Made by a program: the position numbers and the translations under genes
Assembly (NCBI GenBank): GCA_045402695.1
Contig: JAWPNA010000364.1
Coordinates: 1 to 11,164, forward strand
Direction of reading: 5' to 3'
From: JAWPNA01 sp045402695
GTDB lineage: Bacteria; Acidobacteriota; Polarisedimenticolia; JACPZX01; DASXTC01
DNA: 11,164 bases
Notes under the pieces: model-generated
What the model saw: only the letters and a program-made list of their open reading frames with translations
What the model was told of the DNA's origin: nothing
Database searches by the model: none
In this document: one piece after another, positions 1-8,106 of the stretch
How the letters are laid out: the number at the start of each line of letters is the position of its first letter
How positions within the stretch are numbered: position 1 is the first letter of the stretch

Positions 1-1
1 A

Positions 2-460
2 GCCGCCATCAAGCGCCTGAGCGGCAACTATATTGACAACCTGAAGGCGTATACCCAGAAACAGAAGGTGCGCACTCCGTACACCGGCCAGGACGAGCCG
101 CCTGACGAGCGCTTGATGCGCTCGATCGAAGAGAAGATCCAGATCCCGGAGAGCCGCAAAGACGACTTCCGGCGCGAGATCATGAATTATATCGGCGCCC
201 TGGCGCTGGACGGCAAGACCTTTGCCTGGCACTCGAATGATCGCCTGCGCCGCGCGCTCGAACTGAAGCTGTTTGAAGACCAGAAGGACTCGATCAAGCT
301 GACATCACTGGTATCGAGCGTGGTGGACAAGGACACGCAGGAGAAGATCGATGTCGTGAAGAGCCGGCTGACGAAGGACTACAGTTACTGCGATGTCTGC
401 GCGACCGATGTCCTCAACTACGTGGCGAGCATCTTCGCGCGCGGCGATGCCAAGCGATAA
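2..460 (+). CDS. prkA: PrkA family serine protein kinase, C-terminal part (5' end outside window)
   Basis: The reading frame is open from the left edge of the window, so only the last 152 residues of a protein that is normally about 640-690 residues are present. The AAA+/kinase core lies upstream, outside the window. The visible part matches my memory of the PrkA/YeaG C-terminal region almost throughout: GNYIDN near the start, then DERLMRSIEEKI, RKDDFRREIMNYIGALA, KLFEDQKDSIKLTSLVSSVV and finally VASIFARGD. PrkA proteins are cytoplasmic and are described as serine/threonine kinases; for Bacillus an AAA+ protease activity has also been proposed. They act in stationary phase, nitrogen starvation or sporulation. 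The stop lies 5 nt before the next gene, so the two are very probably cotranscribed. Family assignment is firm; the substrate is unknown. A GTG at 68 exists in frame but is internal, because conserved family sequence continues upstream of it. Confidence 0.95.
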   Translation, partial: AAIKRLSGNYIDNLKAYTQKQKVRTPYTGQDEPPDERLMRSIEEKIQIPESRKDDFRREIMNYIGALALDGKTFAWHSNDRLRRALELKLFEDQKDSIKLTSLVSSVVDKDTQEKIDVVKSRLTKDYSYCDVCATDVLNYVASIFARGDAKR

Positions 461-465
461 CCCGC

Positions 466-1562
466 ATGGGCCGTATCGAGCAGGACCATAACCGCTTCAA
501 GCAGATCGTCCGCGGCCGGATCAAGAACAACCTCAGGAAGTACATCACGCGCGGCGAGCTGATCGGGCGCAAGGGCAAGGACCTGATCAGCATCCCCCTG
601 CCGCAGATCGATCTTCCCCGTTTCGTGTTCGACCCCAGGCAGGGCGGCGGCGTGGGGCAGGGCGACGGCGACGTCGGCACCGTTATCGGCGCCGGCGAGA
701 TGGAGAAGGGCGGGGAGGCGGGCGACGCCCCAGGACAGCACGTGATGGAGGTGGATGTCCCGCTGGAGGAGCTGGCCCAGATTCTGGGCGAAGAGCTACA
801 GCTCCCGGCGATCCAGAACAAGGGCAAGAAGAACATCGTCACCGAGAAGGACCGTTACACCGGCATCGCCATGGCGGGGCCCGAAAGCCTGAGGCACTTC
901 AAGCGGACCTACAAGGAAGCCCTCAAACGCCAGATCGCGTCCGGGACCTACAGCCCCCTCAGTCCAGCGATCGTCCCAATCCGCAAGGACAAGAGGTACC
1001 GATCGTGGCGCGTATCGCGGCAGCCCGAGTGCAACGCCGCCATCATCTACATGATGGATGTCTCAGGCTCCATGGGCGAGGAACAGAAGGAGATCGTCCG
1101 GATCGAGTCGTTCTGGATTGACACATGGCTGCGCAGCCAGTACCAGGGTATCGAGGTCAAGTACATCGTCCACGACGCCGAGGCGCGCGAAGTGGATCAG
1201 GAGACTTTCTACCACACGCGGGAAAGCGGCGGCACGGTGATCTCGTCGGCCTACAAGCTGTGCGACAAGGCCATCGCCAGGTACTTTCCGCCCGACGACT
1301 GGAACATTTACCTCTTCCATTTCAGCGACGGCGACAACTGGAGTCAGGGCGACACCGAGGAGTGCTTCACCATCCTCAAGGAACGCCTGCTGCCCAAGAC
1401 AAACCTCTTCTGCTACGGCCAGGTGGAGAGCCCTTACGGGACGGGCCAGTTCCTCACGGATCTGAAGGAAGCATTCGTCGATTCCGAGAAGGTGGTAGTC
1501 TCCCAGATCGAGAGCAAGGAAGCGATCTACAACTCCATCAAGGAGTTCCTGGGAAAGGGACG

Positions 1563-1566
<4 letters not shown>
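466..1566 (+). CDS. yeaH: YeaH/YhbH family protein (DUF444, UPF0229) with VWA-like domain
   Basis: The 366-residue product has the hallmarks of the YeaH/YhbH family. The N-terminus contains RDH-like DHNRFKQIVRGRI, then KYITRGELIG and SIPLPQIDLPRF (about residues 42-53), followed by a Gly-rich VGQGDGDVG loop (about 63-71). The C-terminal half is a von Willebrand factor A fold with a MIDAS-like DVSGS (D198, S200, S202), a GGT loop (255-257) and SDGDN (287-291), which together could bind a divalent metal. It is full length for the family and predicted cytoplasmic. The start follows the kinase stop by 5 nt with no strong Shine-Dalgarno, and the end overlaps the SpoVR start (ATGA), which implies translational coupling. 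In E. coli the homologue is encoded next to the YeaG kinase and is linked to starvation adaptation; its biochemical role is not known. Confidence 0.95.
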
Positions 1567-3062
<1,496 letters not shown>

Positions 3063-3111
3063 CCCGCGTTACTCACCAGGTTCACCCCTTTGCCTCTCCT
3101 CCCGTCTCCGG

Positions 3112-3141
3112 TTGACACTCCCGCGCCGGTGACCGGATAAT
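3112..3141 (+). promoter_or_regulatory. Candidate sigma70 promoter with dyad in spacer, upstream of glutamate-cysteine ligase
   Basis: A perfect -35 hexamer TTGACA (3112-3117) is followed after 18 bp by GATAAT (3136-3141), one base from consensus, in an otherwise GC-rich gap. Transcription would start near 3148 and leave a leader of about 55 nt before the ATG at 3204. Inside the spacer, next to the -10, is the perfect inverted repeat CCGGT-G-ACCGG (3126-3136). A dyad between slightly over-spaced -35 and -10 elements is the arrangement used by MerR-family activators, though those usually have 19-20 bp spacers. The promoter call is reasonably good; the regulator is a guess, and none is encoded in this window. 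Confidence 0.55.
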
Positions 3142-3203
3142 GCCGGACCGACCCGAGGAATCCTTGACAGGTTAATTCCCTTTTGCCGTTGGGAACTCCG
3201 ACG

Positions 3204-4586
3204 ATGAGTACTCTGCTGGGCGGGCGCGACCCTGCAAGCTCCGAGGGCCCGATACGCGGGCGGGAAGACCTCCTCGCGGTCTTCCGGGCCGGCGAGAAGC
3301 CTCCCGACCGTCACGGAATCGGGATCGAGTACGAGCGACTTCCCGTCTCCCGCGAAACCGGAAGCGCCATCCCTTACGCGGTCAAGGACGTCAGATCGCC
3401 CTCGATCGAACGGTTCCTGGAGAGGCTGGTGAGCGACCGCGCGTGGACCCCCCGGCGCGAGGACGGACACATCATCGCGCTCGAGCGCGACGGCGTCCTC
3501 GTGACGCTGGAGCCCGGGGCGCAGGTGGAGCTCTCGGGGCGCGTGCACCAGGATCTGGATGCGGCGCGCGATGAGATCCGCGGGTTCGTGCGCGAGTGCA
3601 ACGAGATCGCGGCCTCGATGGGGATCGCTTTTCTCGGGCTGGGATATCACCCCTTCACCGACTTCACGGAGATCGGGTGGGTGCCCAAGGCTCGCTACCA
3701 CATCATGGCGCCCTACCTGGGCAGGCGCGGCCACCTCGCGCACGGGATGATGAAGGGCACGGCCGGCTGCCAGGTGAACCTCGACTATTCGTCCGAGGCC
3801 GACGCGATGGAGAAGCTCCGCGTGGCGATGGGGGTCTCCTCTCTGGTGACGGCCTTGTGCGCCAACTCTCCGCTCAGCCGCGGCGGGGCAAGCGGGTTTC
3901 TCAGCAAGAGGTCACACATCTGGCTGCACACCGATCCGGACCGCACGGGATTGCTGCCGCTGGCTTTTCGCGAAGGGTCCGGCTACGCCGGTTACGCCGA
4001 GTACGCGCTGGACGTGCCAATGTTCTTCGTCGTGCGCGACGGACGGTGGATCGACATGACCGACCGGACGTTCCGTTCGTTCATCAATGGAAACGACTCC
4101 GGCCTGACCCCGGCGGTGGCCGACTGGGTGCTCCACCTCACGACACTCTTCCCCGAGGTGCGCCTGAAAACCTACCTCGAAGTGCGCGGGTCCGACAGCG
4201 ATGCTCCCGAGATGATCCTCGCGCAGGCCGCGCTGTGGAAGGGGCTCCTGTACAACGACGGGGCACGACACTCGGCCTGGGAGCTGGTGGGCGGCGCGAC
4301 GATGGAGCAGCGCCTGACATTCCACCGCGACATGGTCCGCACCGGCCTGCGCGCCACCGTGTCCGGCCGGCGCGGCCTTGATCTGGCGAAGGAGCTCCTG
4401 GCCATCGCTCAGCGGGGTCTTCCCGTCTCCGAGCGGCCCTACGTCGAACCGCTGCTGTCGCTCGTAAACGTGCACGGGTGCACGCGCGCGGAGGTCCTCC
4501 TGAGGCAATGGGACGGCGAGTGGGGCCACGATCCTCGCCGTCTGATTGCGTCCTTGGCTCCCGATCCCACGCTCCGGCCGGACTGA
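3204..4586 (+). CDS. gshA: Glutamate-cysteine ligase, plant/alphaproteobacterial type
   Basis: The 460-residue product is predicted to join L-glutamate and L-cysteine with ATP to give gamma-glutamylcysteine, the first step of glutathione synthesis, in the cytoplasm. It shows the motif series of the plant-type (GCS2) family: GIEYE (40-44), TLEPGAQVELSG (101-112), PKARYHIM (161-168), CQVNLDYSSE (189-198), NSPLSRG (221-227), RSHIW (236-240), TDPDRTG (243-249), YALDVPMFF (267-275), then FPEVRLKTYLEVRGSD (316-331). I chose the ATG at 3204; a TTG seven codons upstream is possible. The related EgtA enzymes of ergothioneine synthesis use the same reaction, but no other egt genes are seen. No glutathione synthetase (gshB) is nearby, so the product may be gamma-glutamylcysteine itself or gshB may lie elsewhere. 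The stop overlaps the next start (TGATG). Confidence 0.9.
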   Translation: MSTLLGGRDPASSEGPIRGREDLLAVFRAGEKPPDRHGIGIEYERLPVSRETGSAIPYAVKDVRSPSIERFLERLVSDRAWTPRREDGHIIALERDGVLVTLEPGAQVELSGRVHQDLDAARDEIRGFVRECNEIAASMGIAFLGLGYHPFTDFTEIGWVPKARYHIMAPYLGRRGHLAHGMMKGTAGCQVNLDYSSEADAMEKLRVAMGVSSLVTALCANSPLSRGGASGFLSKRSHIWLHTDPDRTGLLPLAFREGSGYAGYAEYALDVPMFFVVRDGRWIDMTDRTFRSFINGNDSGLTPAVADWVLHLTTLFPEVRLKTYLEVRGSDSDAPEMILAQAALWKGLLYNDGARHSAWELVGGATMEQRLTFHRDMVRTGLRATVSGRRGLDLAKELLAIAQRGLPVSERPYVEPLLSLVNVHGCTRAEVLLRQWDGEWGHDPRRLIASLAPDPTLRPD

Positions 4587-5497
4587 TGCAAGGCGACAGC
4601 CGGTCCGCCGCGGTGCGTCGCGTTCTCTGGGTGACGCTGTGGCTCAACTTCGCCGTCGCCCTCGCGAAGATCGTCTGCGGGACGCTGACCAGCACCCTCA
4701 GCATGGTGGCCGACGGCTACCACTCGCTGCTGGACGGCACCGGCAACATCCTGGGGTTGGTGGCGATGTCGGTGGCACACCGTCCTCCCGACGAGGACCA
4801 CCAGTACGGCCATCGCAAGTTTGAGGTGCTCGCCTCCACGGGGATCTCCCTGCTCCTGTTCGGGGCGGCCGCGGAGATCCTGTACGCCTCCTATGGGCGC
4901 CTGACCGTGGGCAGCGGCGCGGTCTTCAGTTCCTATTCCGTGGCCGTGATGCTGTTCACGATGGCGGTCAATCTCGGCGTGAGCCGGTACGAGGCGCGGC
5001 GGGGCCGCGAGCTGCACAGTCCCTTCCTGGTGGCCGACTCACGCCACACGGCCAGCGACCTCTATGCCTCCGCCTCCGTGCTCATCGCACTGGTGGCGTT
5101 GAAGCTCGGCGCGACCTGGCTGGATCCGTTGTCTGCAGTCCTCATCGGCGCCGTCATCATCCGGGCCGGCTACAAGATCTTGAGATGGAGCCTGGGGGTG
5201 CTGTCCGACGAACGGCTCATCGAGCCTGCCCTGATCGAGCAGGTCGCAGTGCAACTCCCGCACGTACGCTCCTGCCACGCGGTGCGGACCCGGGGATTCG
5301 CCGACGCCGTCTTCCTCGACATGAAGCTGGGGTTCGATGCCGCGCTCAGCCTGCGTGAGGTGCACGACATCTGCGATCTGATTGAGGATCGGCTCAAGGA
5401 GCGATTCCCTGAGATCGCCGACATCGTCGTGCATCCCGAGCCCGTGGAGAACGGTGCGGTGGAGGCAATCTTGACCCGACCGTCAGGAGAAGAGTAG
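4586..5497 (+). CDS. Cation diffusion facilitator (CDF) transporter, probable Zn2+ exporter
   Basis: This 303-residue membrane protein is a typical CDF antiporter that exports divalent metal in exchange for protons across the inner membrane. Helices run roughly at residues 12-32, 36-64, 81-104, 114-134, 155-175 and 178-197, followed by a cytoplasmic ferredoxin-like domain (about 210-290). The metal-selecting site is HSLLD in helix 2 (H46, D50) and HTASD in helix 5 (H154, D158). HxxxD in both helices is the pattern typical of zinc-selective CDFs such as ZitB/CzcD. DHQYGHRK (H72, H76) matches the second, loop metal site known from YiiP, and HPEP (283-286) is typical of the C-terminal domain. 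The ATG at 4586 overlaps the ligase stop as TGATG, so translation is coupled. The open frame extends upstream to 4478, but that part lies inside the ligase gene and lacks CDF features. Cobalt or cadmium are alternative substrates. Confidence 0.93.
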   Translation: MQGDSRSAAVRRVLWVTLWLNFAVALAKIVCGTLTSTLSMVADGYHSLLDGTGNILGLVAMSVAHRPPDEDHQYGHRKFEVLASTGISLLLFGAAAEILYASYGRLTVGSGAVFSSYSVAVMLFTMAVNLGVSRYEARRGRELHSPFLVADSRHTASDLYASASVLIALVALKLGATWLDPLSAVLIGAVIIRAGYKILRWSLGVLSDERLIEPALIEQVAVQLPHVRSCHAVRTRGFADAVFLDMKLGFDAALSLREVHDICDLIEDRLKERFPEIADIVVHPEPVENGAVEAILTRPSGEE

Positions 5498-5509
5498 TAT
5501 CCCGCCATC

Positions 5510-6109
5510 ATGTATCCGGCTGCGGGCCAGGATCCCTATGCTCCCGTGCGTGCATTCGTCCACGACCTGGGCGGCTTGATCGACCATCAGGGCGAGACGT
5601 CAACGATGGTCCTCGCGGTCAAGGAGTGCCTCTCGGCGTTGCTGAAGCAGCGTCCCGCGCTTCCGGCCCAGGTGCGGATGCTCCGGCCCGAGTGCTACGC
5701 TCGCCACCTCCTCTACGGCGACCCGCGGGGCAGGTATGAGGTGGTCGTGATGGCCTGGGGGCCCGGCCAGCAGACCCCCGTGCACGATCATTCAGGCATC
5801 TGGTGCGTGGAGGGGGTCTTCGAAGGCGTCGTGGACGTCACCCGCTACGACCTGCAGGAGTTGATCGGCGAGAACGTCGCCCGGATGCGGCGCACCGAAG
5901 TGATCCACGCCGGAGAAGGCAAGTGCGGAGCCCTGATCCCGCCGGTGGAGTACCATCGCATCTCCAATCCCTACGACCGGCCCGCCTATACCGTGCACGT
6001 GTACGGCGGCCGGATGCGCACATGCCGGGTCTTCAAGGAGCGCGGCGAGGACACATACGAGATTGAAGTCAAGAACCTCATCTTCAACTCATCGCAAGCG
6101 GCACTGTAG
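5510..6109 (+). CDS. Cysteine dioxygenase-type cupin (thiol dioxygenase)
   Basis: This 199-residue cupin belongs to the cysteine dioxygenase type I family, non-heme iron enzymes that oxidise cysteine to cysteine sulfinate with O2. The three iron ligands are H92 and H94 in PVHDHSG and H149 in EYHRISN. The motif YAR (Y63, R65) aligns with the Y-x-R of cysteine dioxygenases, where the Arg holds the cysteine carboxylate. The mercaptopropionate dioxygenases carry Gln there, although the neighbouring WGPGQQTPVHDH looks like that branch. THVY-like TVHVY (161-165) supplies the conserved His163 and Tyr165. Unusually, Cys99 sits five residues after H94, the position of the crosslinking Cys93 of mammalian enzymes, where most bacterial members have Gly. 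The gene starts 12 nt after the CDF stop, with an AGGAGA (5485-5490) rather far upstream, and is the last of this unit. The exact thiol substrate is inferred. Confidence 0.88.
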   Translation: MYPAAGQDPYAPVRAFVHDLGGLIDHQGETSTMVLAVKECLSALLKQRPALPAQVRMLRPECYARHLLYGDPRGRYEVVVMAWGPGQQTPVHDHSGIWCVEGVFEGVVDVTRYDLQELIGENVARMRRTEVIHAGEGKCGALIPPVEYHRISNPYDRPAYTVHVYGGRMRTCRVFKERGEDTYEIEVKNLIFNSSQAAL

Positions 6110-6117
6110 AAGCCGCT
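6097..6117 (+). terminator. Candidate hairpin terminator at the end of the cysteine dioxygenase gene
   Basis: A perfect 6-bp inverted repeat, AGCGGC (6097-6102) and GCCGCT (6112-6117), with a 9-nt loop spans the stop codon of the dioxygenase gene. It is followed by CCACTTTCTC, which is pyrimidine-rich but lacks a real T-run. It could end the ligase-CDF-dioxygenase transcript, but the short stem and weak tail make this tentative. Confidence 0.3.
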
Positions 6118-6229
6118 CCACTTTCTCGCGCCAGCGGTCGTGCTTTGCAGGGTGGTGACAAACCAACGTAGGCCGTGCGTGCCGGGCTCTGCGGCCGCAG
6201 GGAATCATTGATAACCCAGCGCGGAGGAG

Positions 6230-6248
6230 GGCGATTCCAGTAATCGCC
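6230..6248. repeat. Perfect 7-bp inverted repeat with 5-nt loop
   Basis: GGCGATT (6230-6236) pairs perfectly with AATCGCC (6242-6248) around the loop CCAGT. It has no T-run, so it is not a typical terminator. It could be an RNA hairpin or an operator half-site pair in the gap before the DUF1330 gene. Confidence 0.4.
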
Positions 6249-6339
6249 GACAACGAGCGACAAAGTATCCGGCCGCAACTCCCTTGCCTTAGTGTTGTGG
6301 CGGCGCGATGCCTCTCGCTTCGTCGCAGTGGCATCTCCC

Positions 6340-6367
6340 ACAGTGGATCGATGTCCCGCACCACTGT
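6340..6367. repeat. Perfect 7-bp inverted repeat with 14-nt loop
   Basis: ACAGTGG (6340-6346) and CCACTGT (6361-6367) are perfect complements. A second CAGTGG copy lies just upstream at 6326-6331 and could compete for the same right arm. This alternative pairing is what draws attention, but a function is not shown. Confidence 0.35.
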
Positions 6368-6481
6368 CGTCGCTGCTCCTCGCACCCAGCACCGCGGCGC
6401 TCGCAACGCGACCTGCGGTAGTTTGTCGCCACCCTGCTAGGCGCTGGCGTGCGCTCACGCGGGCCCGAATCAACCCACATG

Positions 6482-6489
6482 GGAAGGAG
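6482..6489 (+). promoter_or_regulatory. Strong ribosome binding site of the DUF1330 gene
   Basis: GGAAGGAG stands 7 nt before the ATG at 6497. It decides the start of the DUF1330 gene against the in-frame ATG at 6479 and GTG at 6449, which have no such site. Confidence 0.75.
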
Positions 6490-6496
6490 CAACCCG

Positions 6497-6784
6497 ATGG
6501 CAGCACTCGTCATTGTGGAGATCGAGATCACTGATCCAGCCCGGTACGAAGAATACAAGACGCTCGCGGCCCCGACCGTCGTGGCGCACGGGGGGAAGTA
6601 CGTCGCACGGGGCGGCATGGTGGAGACGCTCGAAGGTTCCTGGCGGCCCGGGCGCCTGGTCGTCCTGGAGTTTCCCTCGGCGGAGCGTGCGAGGCAGTGG
6701 TGGGGATCGGAGGCGTACCGTCAGGCGAAGGAGCTGCGCCAAGCCTGCGCGAGGACTGAGATGATCCTCGTGGCAGGAGTGTGA
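6497..6784 (+). CDS. DUF1330 family protein
   Basis: The 95-residue product is the usual full length of DUF1330 proteins, which adopt a small dimeric alpha+beta-barrel (ferredoxin-like) fold in the cytoplasm. Typical features are the opening beta strand ALVIVEIEITDPARYEEY (residues 3-20), then PTVVAHGGKYVARGG (26-40), ETLEGSW, RLVVLEFPS (53-61), and ARQWWGSEAYRQAKELR (65-81), where the W-S-EY-like segment is the family signature. The start at 6497 is fixed by the strong GGAAGGAG. The family has no established reaction; some relatives of this fold are monooxygenases or stress-response proteins. It stands alone after a 387-nt gap, and the next gene, 192 nt downstream, seems to have its own promoter. 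Confidence 0.88.
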   Translation: MAALVIVEIEITDPARYEEYKTLAAPTVVAHGGKYVARGGMVETLEGSWRPGRLVVLEFPSAERARQWWGSEAYRQAKELRQACARTEMILVAGV

Positions 6785-6869
6785 CGGAGCAACACGGGCA
6801 ATGTCGAGGACAGGATGTTCACGGCGCCCACTGATGCGGCGCTCGAGGCGTGCTGGCTGTTCATCTTGG

Positions 6870-6928
6870 GCTGCCTGAGTCCACGGATGACCGTATATAA
6901 TGATGAGCGCGGCGGGAATCCAGGCAGC
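6870..6928. promoter_or_regulatory. Candidate promoter -10 element framed by an 8-bp inverted repeat, upstream of CrtC-like gene
   Basis: TATAAT (6896-6901), within TATATAAT, is a perfect -10 box in GC-rich surroundings; no good -35 is found at the right distance. The arms GCTGCCTG (6870-6877) and CAGGCAGC (6921-6928) are perfect complements centred at 6899, that is, on the -10 box itself. The left arm covers the -35 zone and the right arm would fall shortly after the transcription start. This suggests an activated or repressed promoter for the gene at 6977 with a leader of about 70 nt. Confidence 0.45.
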
Positions 6929-6976
6929 GGAGCTGAGACTCGACCGCCGTGCCTTCGGCCCGGGAACGAGAGAATT

Positions 6977-8056
6977 ATGAGAAGTGTCGGGAGAGTTTAT
7001 TGCGTGGCCGCGAGCCTGGCCCTGCTCGCGGCGGCGGGCACATTCCTCTCCGGCCCGGGTGCGCGGGAGGTGACCGTCTCCGCCGCCGACGACGCCTACC
7101 ACTTCGGGTCCTGGGCCGACGGGGAGCACGACGGGCTGTACACCGAGTGGTGGTACTTCAACTTCTTCGACGCGCGCAATGACCTGCAGGCCATCTTCAG
7201 CTACTTCGTGACCGACCCGCAGGACCTTCTGGGCCACTCGCAGGTGCAGCTCGTGGCCGTGGCCTACACAGGGCAGGGGCGGGTCACCGGGATCGACCTG
7301 TATCCGCTGGACTCCTTTACCGCGGGCGACGAGCAGGCGGATGTTTCGATCGGCGGCTCCTCGGTCCGGGTGATCGATGAACACACCTACCGGATCACCG
7401 GATCCAGCCGCGACGGCCGGCTCTCATGGGACCTCACCTATGCGCAAACAGCCAGGCCGTGGCTCGCGGCGGACGCCATGCAAGTCGGCGGCCTGGCCTG
7501 GGAGAGGATGAGCTGGCTCATCTACATGCCGCGCGCGATGGTCACCGGACGGATGGTCGTTGATGGGCGCTCCTTCGACGTGAAGGCACCGGGCTATCAC
7601 GACCACAACTGGGGCGAGTGGGTCCCGACCGATGGGCTCTGGAACTGGGCGCAGTACTCGAGCCGCAAGATCGCCTTCGAGATGGGAGACTTCATCGGCA
7701 AGCCGGCCGGCGTGGCCAGCGTCGACTTCGGAGGGGATCGAACGGTCTTCACGAAGGATCAGTACACGCTGAGGCACACGCGCTGGGGATGGGACGCGGA
7801 CAACCGTGTCCTGTATCCAGTCGAGTCGGTCCTGACCGCGCAGAGCGAGGCGCGGCGCCTGGAGATGACGATCCGGGCTCTTCGCACCGAGCCGCTGCGC
7901 GGGGACCTGCCTCTGCCCTTGCGCGATCTGATCATCTTCGAGCAGACCGCCCGCTACGAGGGACGTTTGTGGGAGAGGAACGCCCAAGGCGACTGGGTGC
8001 TGGCCGCGGTGATCAAGGGCAACGGCTTCAAGGAGTACACGGCCAAGCATTACTGA
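6977..8056 (+). CDS. Secreted lipocalin-like protein of the CrtC/AttH family
   Basis: The 359-residue product starts with a signal peptide (Arg at 2 and 6, hydrophobic AASLALLAAAGTFL at 11-24), so it should act outside the cytoplasm. Family markers are TEWWYFNFF (56-64) near the start of the mature protein and GYHDHNWGEW (206-215) in the middle, the diagnostic motif of CrtC (carotenoid 1,2-hydratase) and AttH-like two-domain lipocalin folds; the C-terminal lipocalin half ends with VIKGNGFKEY. I chose the ATG at 6977 because it gives a proper signal peptide and a weak GAGAG precedes it. The frame stays open up to 6815, but that stretch contains the candidate promoter. No carotenoid genes are nearby, and CrtC itself is not normally exported, so carotenoid hydratase activity is only one possibility. 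A cyclase, a lipid-binding protein or a hydrolase-like role are equally possible. Confidence 0.85.
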   Translation: MRSVGRVYCVAASLALLAAAGTFLSGPGAREVTVSAADDAYHFGSWADGEHDGLYTEWWYFNFFDARNDLQAIFSYFVTDPQDLLGHSQVQLVAVAYTGQGRVTGIDLYPLDSFTAGDEQADVSIGGSSVRVIDEHTYRITGSSRDGRLSWDLTYAQTARPWLAADAMQVGGLAWERMSWLIYMPRAMVTGRMVVDGRSFDVKAPGYHDHNWGEWVPTDGLWNWAQYSSRKIAFEMGDFIGKPAGVASVDFGGDRTVFTKDQYTLRHTRWGWDADNRVLYPVESVLTAQSEARRLEMTIRALRTEPLRGDLPLPLRDLIIFEQTARYEGRLWERNAQGDWVLAAVIKGNGFKEYTAKHY

Positions 8057-8080
8057 CCGTCTTCACCACTCCCTGACGGT
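8056..8080. terminator. Weak hairpin between convergent genes
   Basis: ACCGTC (8056-8061) and GACGGT (8075-8080) form a perfect 6-bp stem with a 13-nt loop just after the CrtC-like stop. There is no T-run, so termination is uncertain. It lies in the 50-nt gap before the end of the convergent zinc-ribbon gene. Confidence 0.2.
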
Positions 8081-8106
8081 GCCTCCACAGCGCCCCTCGG
8101 TCCCTC

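Larger units (their letters stand above)
6110..6496. other. Non-coding gap with several inverted repeats
   Basis: About 387 nt lie between the dioxygenase and the DUF1330 gene with no reading frame that looks like a real protein. Frames on both strands are rich in Arg, Ser and Cys without recognisable domains. Perfect inverted repeats are present: a 12-bp palindrome CTGCGGCCGCAG (6189-6200); GGCGATT-CCAGT-AATCGCC (6230-6248); ACAGTGG (6340-6346) with CCACTGT (6361-6367); and GCGTG-CGCT-CACGC (6447-6460). The gap must hold any promoter for the downstream gene, but I see no convincing -35/-10 pair. It could be a structured leader, a small RNA or decayed sequence. Confidence 0.4.

Noticed and set aside
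1125..1562. Upstream extension of the SpoVR frame
   Set aside because: It lies wholly inside the yeaH gene in another frame, and the family N-terminus starts at the ATGA overlap at 1563.
3164..3192. Second TTGACA (3164-3169) as a promoter for the ligase gene
   Set aside because: No sequence resembling a -10 lies 16-19 bp downstream, unlike the pair at 3112-3141.
3596..4381. Long 261-codon plus-strand frame inside the ligase gene, and similar long antisense frames elsewhere
   Set aside because: They are Arg/Gly/Pro-rich frames that arise from the GC-rich third codon positions of the true genes, with no domains or ribosome binding sites.
6084..6506. Open frame of 140 codons on the minus strand across the gap before DUF1330
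   Set aside because: Its composition is Arg/Ser/Ala-rich with no motif, it starts inside the opposite gene's ribosome binding region, and an overlapping second frame is equally open. It looks like a GC-rich chance frame.
6815..6976. Longer start of the CrtC-like gene at 6815
   Set aside because: It would bury the signal peptide 54 residues inside and run through the TATAAT element; the extra segment has no conserved feature.
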